Shown here piece after piece: positions 1-11,204 of a stretch of 64,000 bases of DNA (its first letter is position 1; every line of letters starts with the position of its first letter). A program made the position numbers and the translations under genes. Under the pieces are notes generated by a model that worked only from the letters and a program-made list of their open reading frames with translations, searched no databases and was not told where the DNA came from. This stretch comes from Aquilaria yunnanensis (lineage: Eukaryota > Streptophyta > Magnoliopsida > Malvales > Thymelaeaceae), in assembly GCA_039654915.1 (NCBI GenBank), contig CM077600.1, positions 40,594,492-40,658,491 of the forward strand, in the 5' to 3' direction.

Positions 1-3000
1 AAGGTGGCAAGTGAAGCTCTTGATTTGACTGGATTTTACTACAGTGGTAAACCTAGCACTGTTAGGAAACAAGTCAACCAACTAGGGCGAACAAGCACCC
101 AAAGGTATGCTATTCACTTGGCCTTTTTTTTCTACTGGCATGTTTATTATTTGAAAGAGAAGATAATTTTGTTGCTGTATGTATGAAATGTAAATGTCTA
201 TGCTGTGATTCATTTAAGATTTGTTTGTGCATTTTTATGGTTGTCATTATTGTCTAAGAAGTGGAAATGATGGAAATTGGAAGTATTGCATTTATAATTG
301 GTTTATATTTTACTCTGTATTTGAGAATTGAAAACTCTAGTGATCACCTATATGGGTGCCCAAAAGTGATTATAATATAGTTTTAAGCAGAATATTAAAT
401 CTTTCTGAAAGCAAGACGGTGATTTAACCCTTATAAGATGATTTTTTTTTGTTTTTTATTTAAACTGGCAGATAACTTTTTATTTTCTCTTAGGGATGCA
501 TCTCTTAGAGATTTGAGGGCCAGCAGCGCCAGCTCAGGGGATCTCCAACGGGTAGGAAGTAGCAATGAGAATCTTAATTCTGTAAGCAGAAGAGATAAAG
601 AGGCAGATTTAAATCAACAAAGTAAGAAAGATAATGCCAGTGGTGCAGCTCCATGTTTTCAGAGTGGAGTTCTGCGTACAAATTGTATTGACTGCTTAGA
701 TCGTACAAATGTTGCCCAATATGCTTATGGCCTAGCAGCTTTGGGCCGCCAACTCCATGCCATGGGTTTGACAGATGTGCCCAAGGTGGACCCGGACAGT
801 AGCATTGCTGCAGCACTAATGGACATGTACCAGAGCATGGGTGATGCGCTTGCCCAGCAATATGGAGGCTCTGCTGCTCATAATACTGTAAGATCATGTT
901 CCTCAAAGTCTCAAATGTTAGTTAAATTGCTTTAAGTTAGCGTACCTTTTGGTTATGGTTTGGCCGACATGCTTAATTAGATATTTGGAAATGATTTACC
1001 ATGAAATTCAGGTGTTTCCTGAGAGGCAAGGAAAGTGGAAAGCCACCACACAATCTAGAGAATTTCTCAAGTCTATCAAGCGATACTATAGCAATGCCTA
1101 TACTGATGGTGAAAAGCAAGATGCTATAAACCTGTAAATTGTTGGCCCTTCTTCTGTTTTCACTACATGCTTCCCTTTAGCCTGGTGGTTGGTATTGAGG
1201 AGTACTCAATTCTGGTTATGCTTCTTGGTTAATTAATATGTGTGAGTTCTCATTATGGTTGTCATCATCACCAATTCACCATGAGAGTGGGATGTTATTT
1301 TCATGTGAACATCTTTGTGTGTTTTGTAGCAACTTTTCATGTTACAAGCTGGCTTCTTTATCAAAATAACTGTACTTTTAAATAGTTTTCATGCTCTAAT
1401 TTGAAAACCACCGGAGGGCACACTGGTACAATTGAATAATAAATAGCACATATGAATGAAGTGGAGGCCAAAAATGGCATTTGTTGAAAATTAATATATT
1501 TCTGAAAAAAAAATAAAACTTATGAGATAAAGGCGTTATGATTTGGTGAAATTAATGTTTCCAGTTAAAAATTTTGCCGTATCTATTCTCTGACATTTAG
1601 TTTTTCTCTGTTTTATAAGATTTCTGGGTTACTTCCAACCACAGGAAGGAAAGCCTGCCCTTTGGGAGTTGGATTCTGATTATTATCTTCATGTCTCAGG
1701 AACAGGCGATGACCTTTTCCCCACTAATGGGTAATAAATGTTTCAAAAAATCCATTGGTCAGATTTGAGCTGGCAACAATTTAAAAGGACAAATCTATTG
1801 CAGTGGTGTCTTAAATTCCTCAGTGGCTTATTGCAGTTTACAGGATGATGCTAAGCCTGTAGGGGCTGTTGGCAGGGCCCTTGCTCCTGTTCCAGCTTGC
1901 AAAGAAGATTTTTCACGTATGAAGTTGACATCATTTGATAAATTGATTGAGAGGACATGTAGTTCAATAAGGAATGTCAGAGTCTACAGTGAACCAGATC
2001 AAAGACCAGGAGGTGGCACAGCAAATTCTGGTGTAGCACCTGATGCAGCGTAAGCATTCCATTTACCTTATATCCATCCTGATGCAGCAGAAGAAAAAAG
2101 TAAACCTCTATTATACTTTGATCCTGTTGCTTGCCCTAGAACAAACAGACTGTCATATAATAGTGTTCATGTTGTGTTTATATGTGTTTGGCGTCCTCAG
2201 ATGCGATGCCATCATAAATATTTAACCACCATAAAAGACGAGCTGCTGCTCACTAAATTCATCACTCTGTGGCATGCAGTGAAATACAGCTCAAAAGCCC
2301 CAATTGGTTGTTTGGCCAGAGAAAGTTTGAAGACAGTACCTCTGCTCAAAGAGTTGCCATGCATGAAACCACAAGTGGAGAACCTGAGAATCGAACAAGT
2401 GTTGATGATTTTTGTGACTTAAGTTGGATTTCATCCTGCAATAATCTCGATGAACAGGATATATTCCAGAGGTATTGTAGACTAAGAACCGCCGTCCCAT
2501 ATAATGTGATGATAGGTTGACTAAAATAATGGTATACCAAGCTGGTGAAGCTTGTCACTTCTGGGCTGGCTGAATAATTGGCTTTGGTTATAGTGGGAAT
2601 GAAATACATAATGCAGTGCTTTTGTTCTCTTTGCTCCAAATGTCTTGGACCTAGATGAGCTGGACTTGATTGCTAGCCACTCATTGATATAACCACAGTA
2701 AGTGCAACTTTGTCATTCCCAGGTATCTTTCAATGACCTCTGCTGATGAAGCCAATGGTTGGTATGGCGGAACGCTTCTTGGTGATCACGATGTGAACAG
2801 TGATGTATATAAACATTACGCCGAGTTATGTCAGGTAAGATTGATGCTGTACTGACTTGCATGTTTCTTCCCATTGCTGCTTTAGTTTCACTGAATTTTT
2901 ATCAATTTAATCTGCAGGGTCCAACAATGGAGCCTTTCGAGCACGATAGTGAAAGAGAGAAGTACTATGCTGATATTCTACGCATGAACGCAATAGATGT

Positions 3001-3166
3001 CATAGACGATGCTGCTGTCGAAGCAGAGATGTCGGCAGCTCTTAGGGAATACGACCAAATCGGTGCTGATCTTGGGATCACCCCTCGATCATGTAAATCT
3101 TTTTTGGAGGACCCAAGTCAGTTGACTCGATGGATCATTGGCGAGGACAAGCTACAAAAGGTCTGA
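1..3166 (+). CDS. SAC1: SAC-domain phosphoinositide phosphatase, group I (SAC1/FRA7-like), 3' part; gene begins upstream of the window
   Basis: Eight exons can be joined in frame with GT-AG introns: 1-104, 494-887, 1012-1133, 1620-1730, 1837-2049, 2280-2471, 2723-2834, 2918-3166, giving the last 498 residues. The second exon holds the SAC catalytic P-loop, a CX5R motif CIDCLDR at 684-704 inside [12 protein letters not shown], followed by the conserved [18 protein letters not shown] and QYGGSAAHN blocks. The next exons carry the family segments around [19 protein letters not shown] and [16 protein letters not shown]. The C-terminal part ([20 protein letters not shown], then an acidic tail ending DKLQKV) is typical of the long plant group I proteins. 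Plant members of this group remove phosphates from polyphosphoinositides, chiefly PI(3,5)P2, in the endomembrane system. SAC1 rather than SAC2-5 is inferred from the neighbouring MCTP and LEA genes, not from diagnostic residues. A broken copy of the last exon lies at 12850-13000. Confidence 0.93.
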
Positions 3167-4900
3167 ACTTCTGCCACTTCATGAGTTTTGAGCAGCACGG
3201 ATACGTACATATACCGCATACACGTACAGATGTCCAAAATTGTTGTAAAATTTTTATATATTTTTGTGTGCTTATAACGCTTGTTGTATATATATACAAA
3301 GTGTTAAATATCGTTACTGTTAAACATACCGCACCTTGAAATTTTAAGGTATATGGTATACTGTTGCTATTACTGCAAAATATAAATGTTAGAATATTAT
3401 TTTTAGATGATATAATTTGTTTAATAATTTATTTTTATACATTTTATATATATTTTAATTTTTCTCATCATAATTTGTCAAATATAAATAAAATATATAT
3501 GATCGAAGATGTTTTTTAATACAAAAAACATAAAAAAGCTTATATATGGAGCAAAATAAATAATCCTAAAAAAAACTAATTTATTGATATACTATAAATA
3601 TAAATAATATCATCCATATACTTTGCATATACTATAAATATAAATAATACCATCCATTAATTTTTTATATTAATTAAGAAAAGTAACAAACAAAAAAATT
3701 AAAGGTAAATGTTTATTTTATGATATGTGTATTATTTTTATTTTAATGTTTTATATATTTATGATATTTTGATGTAAAATAAAAAAATATGGGCAAAAAA
3801 TTAAATACCGCTGTACATATCACGTAGTATTTATGGTAAACTGGGTTTTTTTGATAAAAAATATATATAAAGTGTACAGTATGTGGTATCCCGAGAAATA
3901 TCACAATATACTGCGGTATACCATGTGGTAAAATGACAAAATGCGAAAACATTTATACCGTGTACTCACGGTAAGCGGTATACCGCGATATTTAATTCAA
4001 TGTATATATGTATATATATATATCCCGAGAAATTGATGCCAAGTGATGAAGGAATTCTATCCAATGGGTTGGAATTGCGCATTTTCGAAGCGAAGAGGTT
4101 GTTAACCTAAAGCCGAACGATCATGTCATGTGCACTCTCTTCTTTCCATAATGCCAAACTCACAATTGCCCCTTCACAACCAGTTATTATATATATATAT
4201 ATATGGGGTAATAAGATATACTAATTCATTTTTAACTAGTTTCATAACCCGTCTAACGGATAGTTATTATTTCAAAACTAAAGCATAAAATGATATCATA
4301 TATTGAATCAACAATTTAATGTAAAATCAAGTACATGGCCCAATTAATAAGTTGATAATTTTAATAAGGTATAACTTTTAATAATACACTTAAAATATAG
4401 AAAAGATATGATCAATAGTTGCAGACTGGAATGTCCAAATTTAATAAACATAAGCACTCCATGTAACTTTATGAAGCCCATTTATTATTATTTTTTGGAA
4501 CCCAGTTTTATTTATATAAATTGAAAACAATATAAGGCACCAAAACTAATAAAATTAAACTACCAAGCTGAACAAATTTTGTTTAAGCCTATTTGTAGTT
4601 GAGTCCCGACAACTCTAATTTCTATAAAATAAGAAAGCGGAAATAGCAACAAAACTTAGACCCAATCTATGATAGAAAATTTGAATTATAAGGAATGACT
4701 AAATTGTAGCTACAATAAGGTTGAGTGTATGACAGCCGTTAAGGAGAGAAAGGGAATAGGTGACTAGATGAATAAAGATGAGGGACTGTTTTGTTATTTC
4801 AGGTAATACAAAATGTAAAATACTTTCAGACTCTTTATTTCTCTTGCTCCACCTGCCAGTTCTCTTTTCTTCCTAAGTATTCTCTTCGTCTAAGGGAGTT
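3167..4900. other. AT-rich intergenic DNA after the SAC gene, possible transposon relic
   Basis: No gene is seen. Words of the type GGTATACCG or its complement recur between about 3320 and 3990 (GCGGTATACCGCGATAT near 3973; further copies at 3325-3360 and 3910), as in subterminal motifs of plant DNA transposons. A short tandem pair (ACTATAAATATAAATAAT) lies at about 3590-3660, and TA microsatellites lie at about 4003-4022 and 4184-4204. Ends and target duplication could not be fixed. Confidence 0.35.
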
Positions 4901-4904
4901 GAGC

Positions 4905-5280
4905 AGTTTGGCGTTTTCACGGCTCCGTCCCCATGCTACCGGAAAATTTTCCAGAAGCTAAAATATTTTACATGATTCGATTCATTTTTATTTCTTCTTT
5001 ATCTTTCCTTTAAACATTTTTTTTTAAGAGAGTCACCATTTTTTGTAGATCAGGTGTCAAAAGTGTCGGACATTTTCCTTTTCGCAAGGCATTTGAATTT
5101 CTTGGTGACGTTTCTTGGTGTTTCCACCACCATCCAAATGAATTTTCTTACTATTAGCTGCATCCAGTTTGAATTTTTTGCGGTGGCATCTTCGCGCTAG
5201 CAAAAATTTTTCCAGAAACAATGACTTTTTACATGGTTCAACTAGTTTTTATTTCCTCTTTAACTTTCCCTTTGGCAAAT
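4905..5280. repeat. Pair of diverged direct repeats about 260 bp apart
   Basis: Bases 4905-5020 and 5165-5280 align over about 115 bp: both run from CAGTTTG through a TTTTCCAGAA word, a TTTTACATG word and TTTTTATTTC to a CTTTCCTTT/CTTTCCCTTT end. The copies are diverged, so the duplication is old. No coding potential is seen in either unit. Confidence 0.5.
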
Positions 5281-5634
5281 TGATTTGTTGCAAAACCAAA
5301 TCATCTTCGAAAATCCTTGTGTGATGGTTTGAAACCCTAGGTAATAATCATCCTTGCTATGTTTGCCCTTACTTCATTACCTTCCTTTCGAACCTTGTCC
5401 TATCTACAAAAGATGATTGTCATGATTCTGCTGGTGGCATGGGTCTGGACGCCTTGTCAACAAGTGTACTCCACGCTCCTCTTTCCTCGGTGTGGCTAGT
5501 ACATAGAAGGGGAAAATGTTCTCTTCCTAAGTCTGTTTTTTTTTTAAATCTTTCTCCCTAACATTTCTCTACATTATTTCATGTTTTCCACTTGAAGCTT
5601 CTACCTGACCTTTTCTTTTTTTTTTTTCTGTCAG

Positions 5635-5790
5635 AAGATAGGTGGCACCATAAAGGTTGGACTGGTGCTGGATTTCTCAAAGAGTAGCAAGAACGCCATG
5701 TAGTGGCCTATTGGCTACTTGGTCGACAAAGGGGACACGTTTTTTATTAGTCACACCAACCCCATTTCGACTGCCAAGTCTGGCAAGGTG
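5635..5790 (+). pseudogene. Universal stress protein (USP/PHOS34-type) N-terminal relic
   Basis: A reading frame starting just after a pyrimidine tract and CAG reads KVGLVLDFSKSSKNAM, a stop codon (TAG at 5701-5703), then WPIGYLVDKGDTFFISHTNP. This matches the start of plant USP-domain proteins (VALDFS.SSKNALKW.I.NLADKGDTLYIIH.NP). The fragment covers only the first beta-strand and helix of the fold. The rest of the domain, including the ATP-binding G-2X-G-9X-G motif, is absent. The in-frame stop, the substitutions and the loss of the remainder mark it as dead. The intron-like acceptor in front suggests a copy of genomic DNA rather than a processed cDNA, but this is an inference. Confidence 0.7.
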
Positions 5791-5825
5791 CAACTACTAT
5801 GAACATTATGTTATTATCACAAACT

Positions 5826-6510
5826 GTAGAAAACATAAGCCACGGAACAGAAATAAGCAAAACATAGAAACGTAGTGCATCACATGAAAACCTTAATAAA
5901 TTAGAAACTGGTTTACTGGTTACTTTCATATTGATGCTAGAATAAGTTATCTAATACTACTGAAATTGCTACCTGGGTGTTTCTGCTTCACTGCAATGAA
6001 TGAGAAATCATTATATTTCAGACTTCATGGCTTTCAAAAAATAACTAGATTGCATTTCCATAAAAAAATATGAGCAAAACCTAGAACTATTGCATGTTGG
6101 GTATGTTATACTTTCTTCAAACAGTTGCATAACCTATATCTATCTCACTAACAAACACATTCATATTTTTAGAATCTAAAGCAGACAACTTGGTAAAAAT
6201 TAAGTAGGGACCTAGAAACTGGTGTTTGAGTTGCGATTTGTGGTGCTGGATGTTGGTAGAAAATGGAACCTGATTCAACAAATAAATAAATTTTGTAAGT
6301 AAGTGTTTTGGGTGGAGGAGAACAAATGCTTGTTAGCTACATTTAGAGTAGGCACCCTATAGCAACTGTTAACATTACTTTAGTACTAGAGACTTTGGAA
6401 GACATAACATAAAGAATAGAAATAAACAAAACATACAAATAGTGCATCACATGAAAACATTAGTAAATTATTACCTAATGATTTTTGTGGTTATTCTTGA
6501 TGCTGCTGGG
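5826..6510. repeat. Pair of diverged direct repeats about 570 bp apart
   Basis: Bases 5826-5938 and 6398-6510 share AGAAATAA.CAAAACATA, GTGCATCACATGAAAAC, a TAATAAATTA-like word and a following TTTATTGATGCT-like stretch. About 110 bp can be aligned with many substitutions. Together with the 4905/5165 pair this shows that the DNA around the USP relic has been duplicated locally. Nothing else recognisable is present from 5940 to 7600. Confidence 0.5.
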
Positions 6511-7619
6511 ATAAATTGTCTTCTGTTGATTCTGGTTAAATTAGTGGCGTGTAGTTAGATAAGTATATCAGATAGATTAAAAATAAAATGAAAGTGAAAT
6601 GGATGTGTTGAAATCTGGTACTCTTTGCTACTGCAGATACCTTGTCTAAGTTGGAAATTGGAAGTATGAGTTGCAAATGCAAGTTAGATATGTTCATCCT
6701 CACAAAAAAAAACTAGTCAAACTGAAATTGTAGAACTTATTCCAAAATCTTGTCTAGTCTGTAATATAGATGTGAAGTTGCTTATATTGGTGATATTGAT
6801 ATTTGGTTGGAAACAGGAAAACTTTAGTTATTGAATTGTTTTGATAGTAGTATGAATTGATGCATAAATGGGAATTGAAGATGGGAGAAATTACATCTAA
6901 CCTTGTCTTGATGTCCACTTTTTTGTGTTATCTGCAGCCTAAATGAAGACACCCAAGGAAAATGAGGTGTAACTGCTTCTATAAAGGTAGCTTGGGTTTG
7001 CTGAATTCTTTTTGTAGAAGATGAAGAAAAAGTACTGCTTTAAAACATGATGTATTTGTACATGTGTATGTATAACTGCTTGGGAAGTAATGGAATGTGG
7101 CGTGCTACTCAAATTAAGATAACAGTCAGTAACAGGTAGGATTGGTGAAGGTTGAGGGCCAAATTTAACCAATTAGAAATTTTTACATGTTATCCAGTTT
7201 TTTGGGTTTTTAAAATTAATGTTTTCTTATTAACCATTCATTCACTAAAGGAATATGGAAATGTAGGTATGGCCCGTATAGGAAGGGAATTTGGCAACAT
7301 TTTTTTGTAAACATCTGAATATAAAGAACGTGGGTTTAACCTCAAATATGCATAACTTTTTCGGAAACAAAAATGCAAAAATTCTAAGAAAAATGGAGTC
7401 ACTTGCCTCCTAGTCGCACTGTTGTTGCTAGCGTCTTGATTCACCAATTATCGTCTCTATACCATGTTGGTTCTTACCTCAAGGTCATGGCAGTCTTTGC
7501 TTCTCATACACCTTGGTCGTCGCCATTCCAAGTCATAGCTAGGCCACTCTTCCCTCATCTACACCACCAAATTGTGCGCATAAACAATCTAAATAAATGT
7601 CTAAGATAAGAGGCAATAG

Positions 7620-8240
7620 TGTATAACACAATAGGTAAAAGTATTTAAACAAATATGTAAAATTGTCTAAAATAATATGTAAATAATTTGTTCTTTGCAA
7701 AAATGGTATGTAAATGTATATGAAGAAATATGTAGAAGTGTTTAAAGTGATATGCAAACATTTTATTCTCTTCATAAATAGAAATGTTTGAAAAATTAAG
7801 TAAATTTTCTAAATAAATATGTAAAAGTGTCTGAAACAATATATGAAAGGGTCTAATGGAACATGCAAAAGTGTTCAAAGCAATTCGTGGACAATTTGTT
7901 ATTTTTCTAAATAAAAGCATTTTGACCAATAAGTAAAAGTATTTGAACAAATATATAAACGTATGTGAAGAATATGCAAAAGTATTTAAAGCAATATGTA
8001 GACAATTTGTTTTTTTCAGAAATAAAAATATCTGAAGTAAAAAATAAAAATATTTGAAGGTATATCTAAAAGTGCCTAAATAAATATGTAAACGTGTATG
8101 AAACAATAGATAGATAATTTGTTCTATTCATAAATACAAGTGCCTGAAATAATAAGCAAAAATGTCATATATAAAAATATTTGAAAAAAATATGTAAAAA
8201 TGTTTGAAGTAATTTGTAAAACCGGTTGTTTTTGCATAAC
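7620..8240. repeat. Hierarchical AT-rich tandem array (about 21-bp units in about 111-bp super-units)
   Basis: A degenerate unit close to AATATGTAAAAGTGTTTGAA recurs continuously. At intervals it is broken by a second word close to GACAATTTGTT.TTTTC.AAATAAAA, seen near 7687, 7760, 7892, 8003 and 8113, giving a higher-order spacing near 111 bp for the best pair. The minus strand stays open for about 150 codons (7645-8106) only because the unit length is a multiple of three; the product is low-complexity (IYLFKYFYL-type repeats) and is not taken as a gene. Confidence 0.7.
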
Positions 8241-8681
8241 AAATTGTTGACAATGCAATCCTTTCAACAGTTTCTAGAACCTGACATAGGAATCCAACGA
8301 ATGTGACATGGGTCATTTGTGATGGTTACCATCGATCTCGATCAAGATTGAATGGTGGAGGCAATACTACAATATGACCTCAAGCCTCGATCCGATTTGA
8401 GGTGCATGAACAATGCTTATATCTAACGATGGAAATACCAACAGCGTCATCATCGTAGGAGCTCATAGTCAGAAACGTGGTTTAAAGGCGACGGCTATTT
8501 GGAGATGATGAGGTTCTTAGGAATTGGTTCAAATTCCTTTGACATTTCATGATCTAGGTTAAGGGATGTGATGACAATTGGTTGAGATAGATAGGGGCAA
8601 AACTGACATTTGAGCCTTATTTGCAAATGCACATATACCTGCCTTACCTGCCCTTGTCCACAATGTTTTTCTTGTCTTGAG

Positions 8682-9013
8682 TCAATTCGTTTTAACTTAA
8701 GTCAACAGACTTATCTTTATTTTTATATTTTTTTTACCTGAAACTGATTTCATTTGAAAATCAATATTATGTAGAAATAATAATCTATTTGAAAATAAAT
8801 TTTTATAATGTTGTTAAATTTTTATGAATTTTTTTAATGCCTTAAACTAGAAAAATTCATAAAAATTTAGTAAGATTACAAAAATTATATTTTCAATGGA
8901 TTATTACAACTACATAATATTAGCTTTTAATTAAAATTAGTTCCATATAAAAAAGATAAAAAAATAAAAATAAGTCATTTTAAAATCAATAAACTTAAGT
9001 TAAAACGAACTGG
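8682..9013. mobile_element. Fold-back MITE, family A, copy 1
   Basis: The element is palindromic along its length. It begins TCAATTCGTTTTAACTTAAG and ends with the near-complement CTTAAGTTAAAACGAACTGG. Inner arms also pair: TTTCATTTGAAAATCAATATTATGTAG on the left answers CTACATAATATTAGCTTTTAATTAAA on the right (quoted in parts). Length is about 332 bp, with no coding sequence. Sister copies lie at 23254-23590 and 50464-50812. The exact target duplication is not clear. The superfamily is not assigned. Confidence 0.8.
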
Positions 9014-9420
9014 CTGCAAGTGTATTCCTCTATGAAAAATTCTTTTTTTCGTTTTCCAAAGAAAATCAGTTTACAATGTATCGATGTAGCCCTACATCAT
9101 TTGAAAGTAAACAAAAAGAACGAACTCTTTACCTTAATCAGTCACAATGCTCATATTCTTCTCTTAAAATCTTTTAGCCAAGGCATCAAAAAGAAAAGCA
9201 ACGAAGAGAGTAGATCTCAACAGATAGGTAAAAGCTTACTTATGAAGTAATGGCATAACATTGGTCCAATGAAATACCTCACCAAGAAACAAGATTAATT
9301 AAGAAGGACGCTAGCTTAAGAACCAATGAGCCTAATATACTGACTTCATGATACTGGAACAAGTAAATAGGAGTGAAAAAAACGAAGTGTAAGTCCTAAA
9401 AAAATGCACGAGTACGTGGA

Positions 9421-9790
9421 CTAGTCCCTGGGAGGTGGTCTGTTATTATGCAGAGGATTCGGTCCGCTAATAGAATACAACCTCTTGATCCCGTAAAGCG
9501 AGTCAGGCGACTGCTGTGAGTTGGGTCCATTGGGGACTAGCCTCTTCATCTGATCATAAAGAGGGTCAGGATACTGTTGGGTGTTGGGTCCGGTTGGAAG
9601 GAACCAGCCTCTTAAACTGATCGTAAAGAGAGGGCCGGGCGATTGTTGGGTGTTGGGTCCGGTCGACTAGCCTCTTCATCTGATAGTGAAGCTGAGAAGA
9701 CTTGCGCCCCAAGCAAAGGCAGCAAGGGGCAGAGAACAATAGCAGAGCCAGAGCTCCTACCAACAACACCTTGGAACACACAGCCATCAC
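9421..9790 (-). pseudogene. Multi-CLE-domain signalling peptide gene, frameshifted copy
   Basis: Reading from the ATG at 9790, a signal peptide (KVLLVGALALLLFSAPCCLC) is followed by GRKSSQLHYQMKRLV, nearly identical to the intact paralogue at 13248-13625. Four CLE-like motifs follow, at about 9642-9676, 9572-9610, 9512-9545 and 9444-9485. Motif 1 has lost two bases just before its GPN core, and two extra bases downstream restore the frame. Motif 2 carries a net one-base insertion, so the starting frame ends at a TGA (9566-9568) after 74 residues. Beyond it a single open frame still encodes motif 3 (RLVPNGPNSQQS) and motif 4 (RLYSISGPNPLHN) to a TAG at 9421-9423. As read it would not give standard CLE peptides from motifs 1 and 2, so it is called a pseudogene. 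A sequencing error at the two sites is the alternative. Confidence 0.75.
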
Positions 9791-9799
9791 TAACTTGTT

Positions 9800-11200
9800 G
9801 ATTATGCTGTTCTGAGGAATGAATGAAAGTTAGATTTGTTTACTTTGCCTTGCTTGTATAGAGTTAAAAATAAAAGAGCACACAATTAATTTGAGGAGAT
9901 AAATTTACAAAGTTATCAGTTCCGGATTTGCTTCCTTTATTATGCAAGGGATTTTCATTTATTGCATGTCGGTTATGGATTAATTCCAAAAGATCGAACT
10001 TTTGTACCTCAAGAATTTATACTTATTTAATTATAAATTTTATCTTGATTATTAATTACTATGAAAAATTCAGAAATTATGATATTAAAGTGAGCAATTC
10101 TGAAGCAGCATAAATATATATATATTTTTTAAATCAACACATATAAAGAGAAGATAACTATTTTTTTTCACTAATATGTTTTACTAGTAGTGGTAAAGGA
10201 GGAGTTTTATTTGTGAAAATGAAAAGTAAAAGTGAAGATGGCTTGTGTTGCGGAAAAAACATTAAAAAAAAAATAAAGCTATTGAATGAATTACAAGACT
10301 TGAGGTAGTGGGTTTTTTATTACTTTATTCATGGCATTTGCTCATTACTGATTTATAAATTGTCATAAAAGAGATAAAAGAGCATCTTTACAAAATATTC
10401 ACAATAGAAGGGCTCAAACCAAGTGAGGAAGAATTAAAAATTGTCCTATACATAAGTAAAATAGATGAGATAAAATTAAAGCAATAGTTGTTGCTGGCAT
10501 TAAAGTTTTCTTTGTTGACAAGGAAAATAAAAATTTAGGGACTATTCTCAAATTAACTAAATCAACAGAAATTGTTAACACTCAAGTTGTTTATGGTTGA
10601 AAAAAAAAAGAGTAAGCATAAGATGTTTGGGAAAAATGTAAATTCCTAATTTTCTTTTTAATTTCTTTAAAATTAAGAGGATTTTGGGAAATTTTGTTTT
10701 GGAGAAAAAAAATCTCAAAAAAAATTTGTAGTTGAAGAAGTGTTGTAAGATGAAACAAAAATGTTCAACTCTTTTTAAATAGGAGGATATGATATAAATT
10801 ATATAATAATTTAGGAATAAGATAAATTGATTTGATACGAGTAAAATTTTTATGCTTCCACCATCAAATTTTGTTAATCATTATGCATAAACATGCATTT
10901 ATAGATTTATAAATAGAATTTAAATTATCCATCTCACCATTTATAAAATAGTAGGATACTCTTTATAGTTTAACATTTAGTTTTCTTTGTTCATTAAATA
11001 TATGTAGGTATACATGTATTAGAGATTGCTATATGACATTATATTTTCATTCTTGTCATACATACATGATGTATGGGAATACCAAAAAATCATTGAATCT
11101 ATACTACATAAATAAAGAAATGCTAAAATATATTGACTATATAATGTAGAATAAATATAAACAAAATTATGATTATAACATCATATGCTTGATTTATTGT
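9800..11200. other. AT-rich intergenic DNA upstream of the broken CLE gene
   Basis: The first 160 bp resemble the promoter of the intact CLE gene (shared CTTGCTT.TATAGAG, TTTGAGGAGATAA and GGATTAATT words), so this is the promoter-side half of the duplication. Beyond about 9970 no gene or repeat boundary is recognised. Confidence 0.5.
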
Positions 11201-11204
11201 TAAA

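Noticed and set aside
7645..8106. Minus-strand frame of 153 codons with repeated IYLFKYFYL-like peptides
   Set aside because: It is produced by an AT-rich tandem array whose unit is a multiple of three; no start context or family match.
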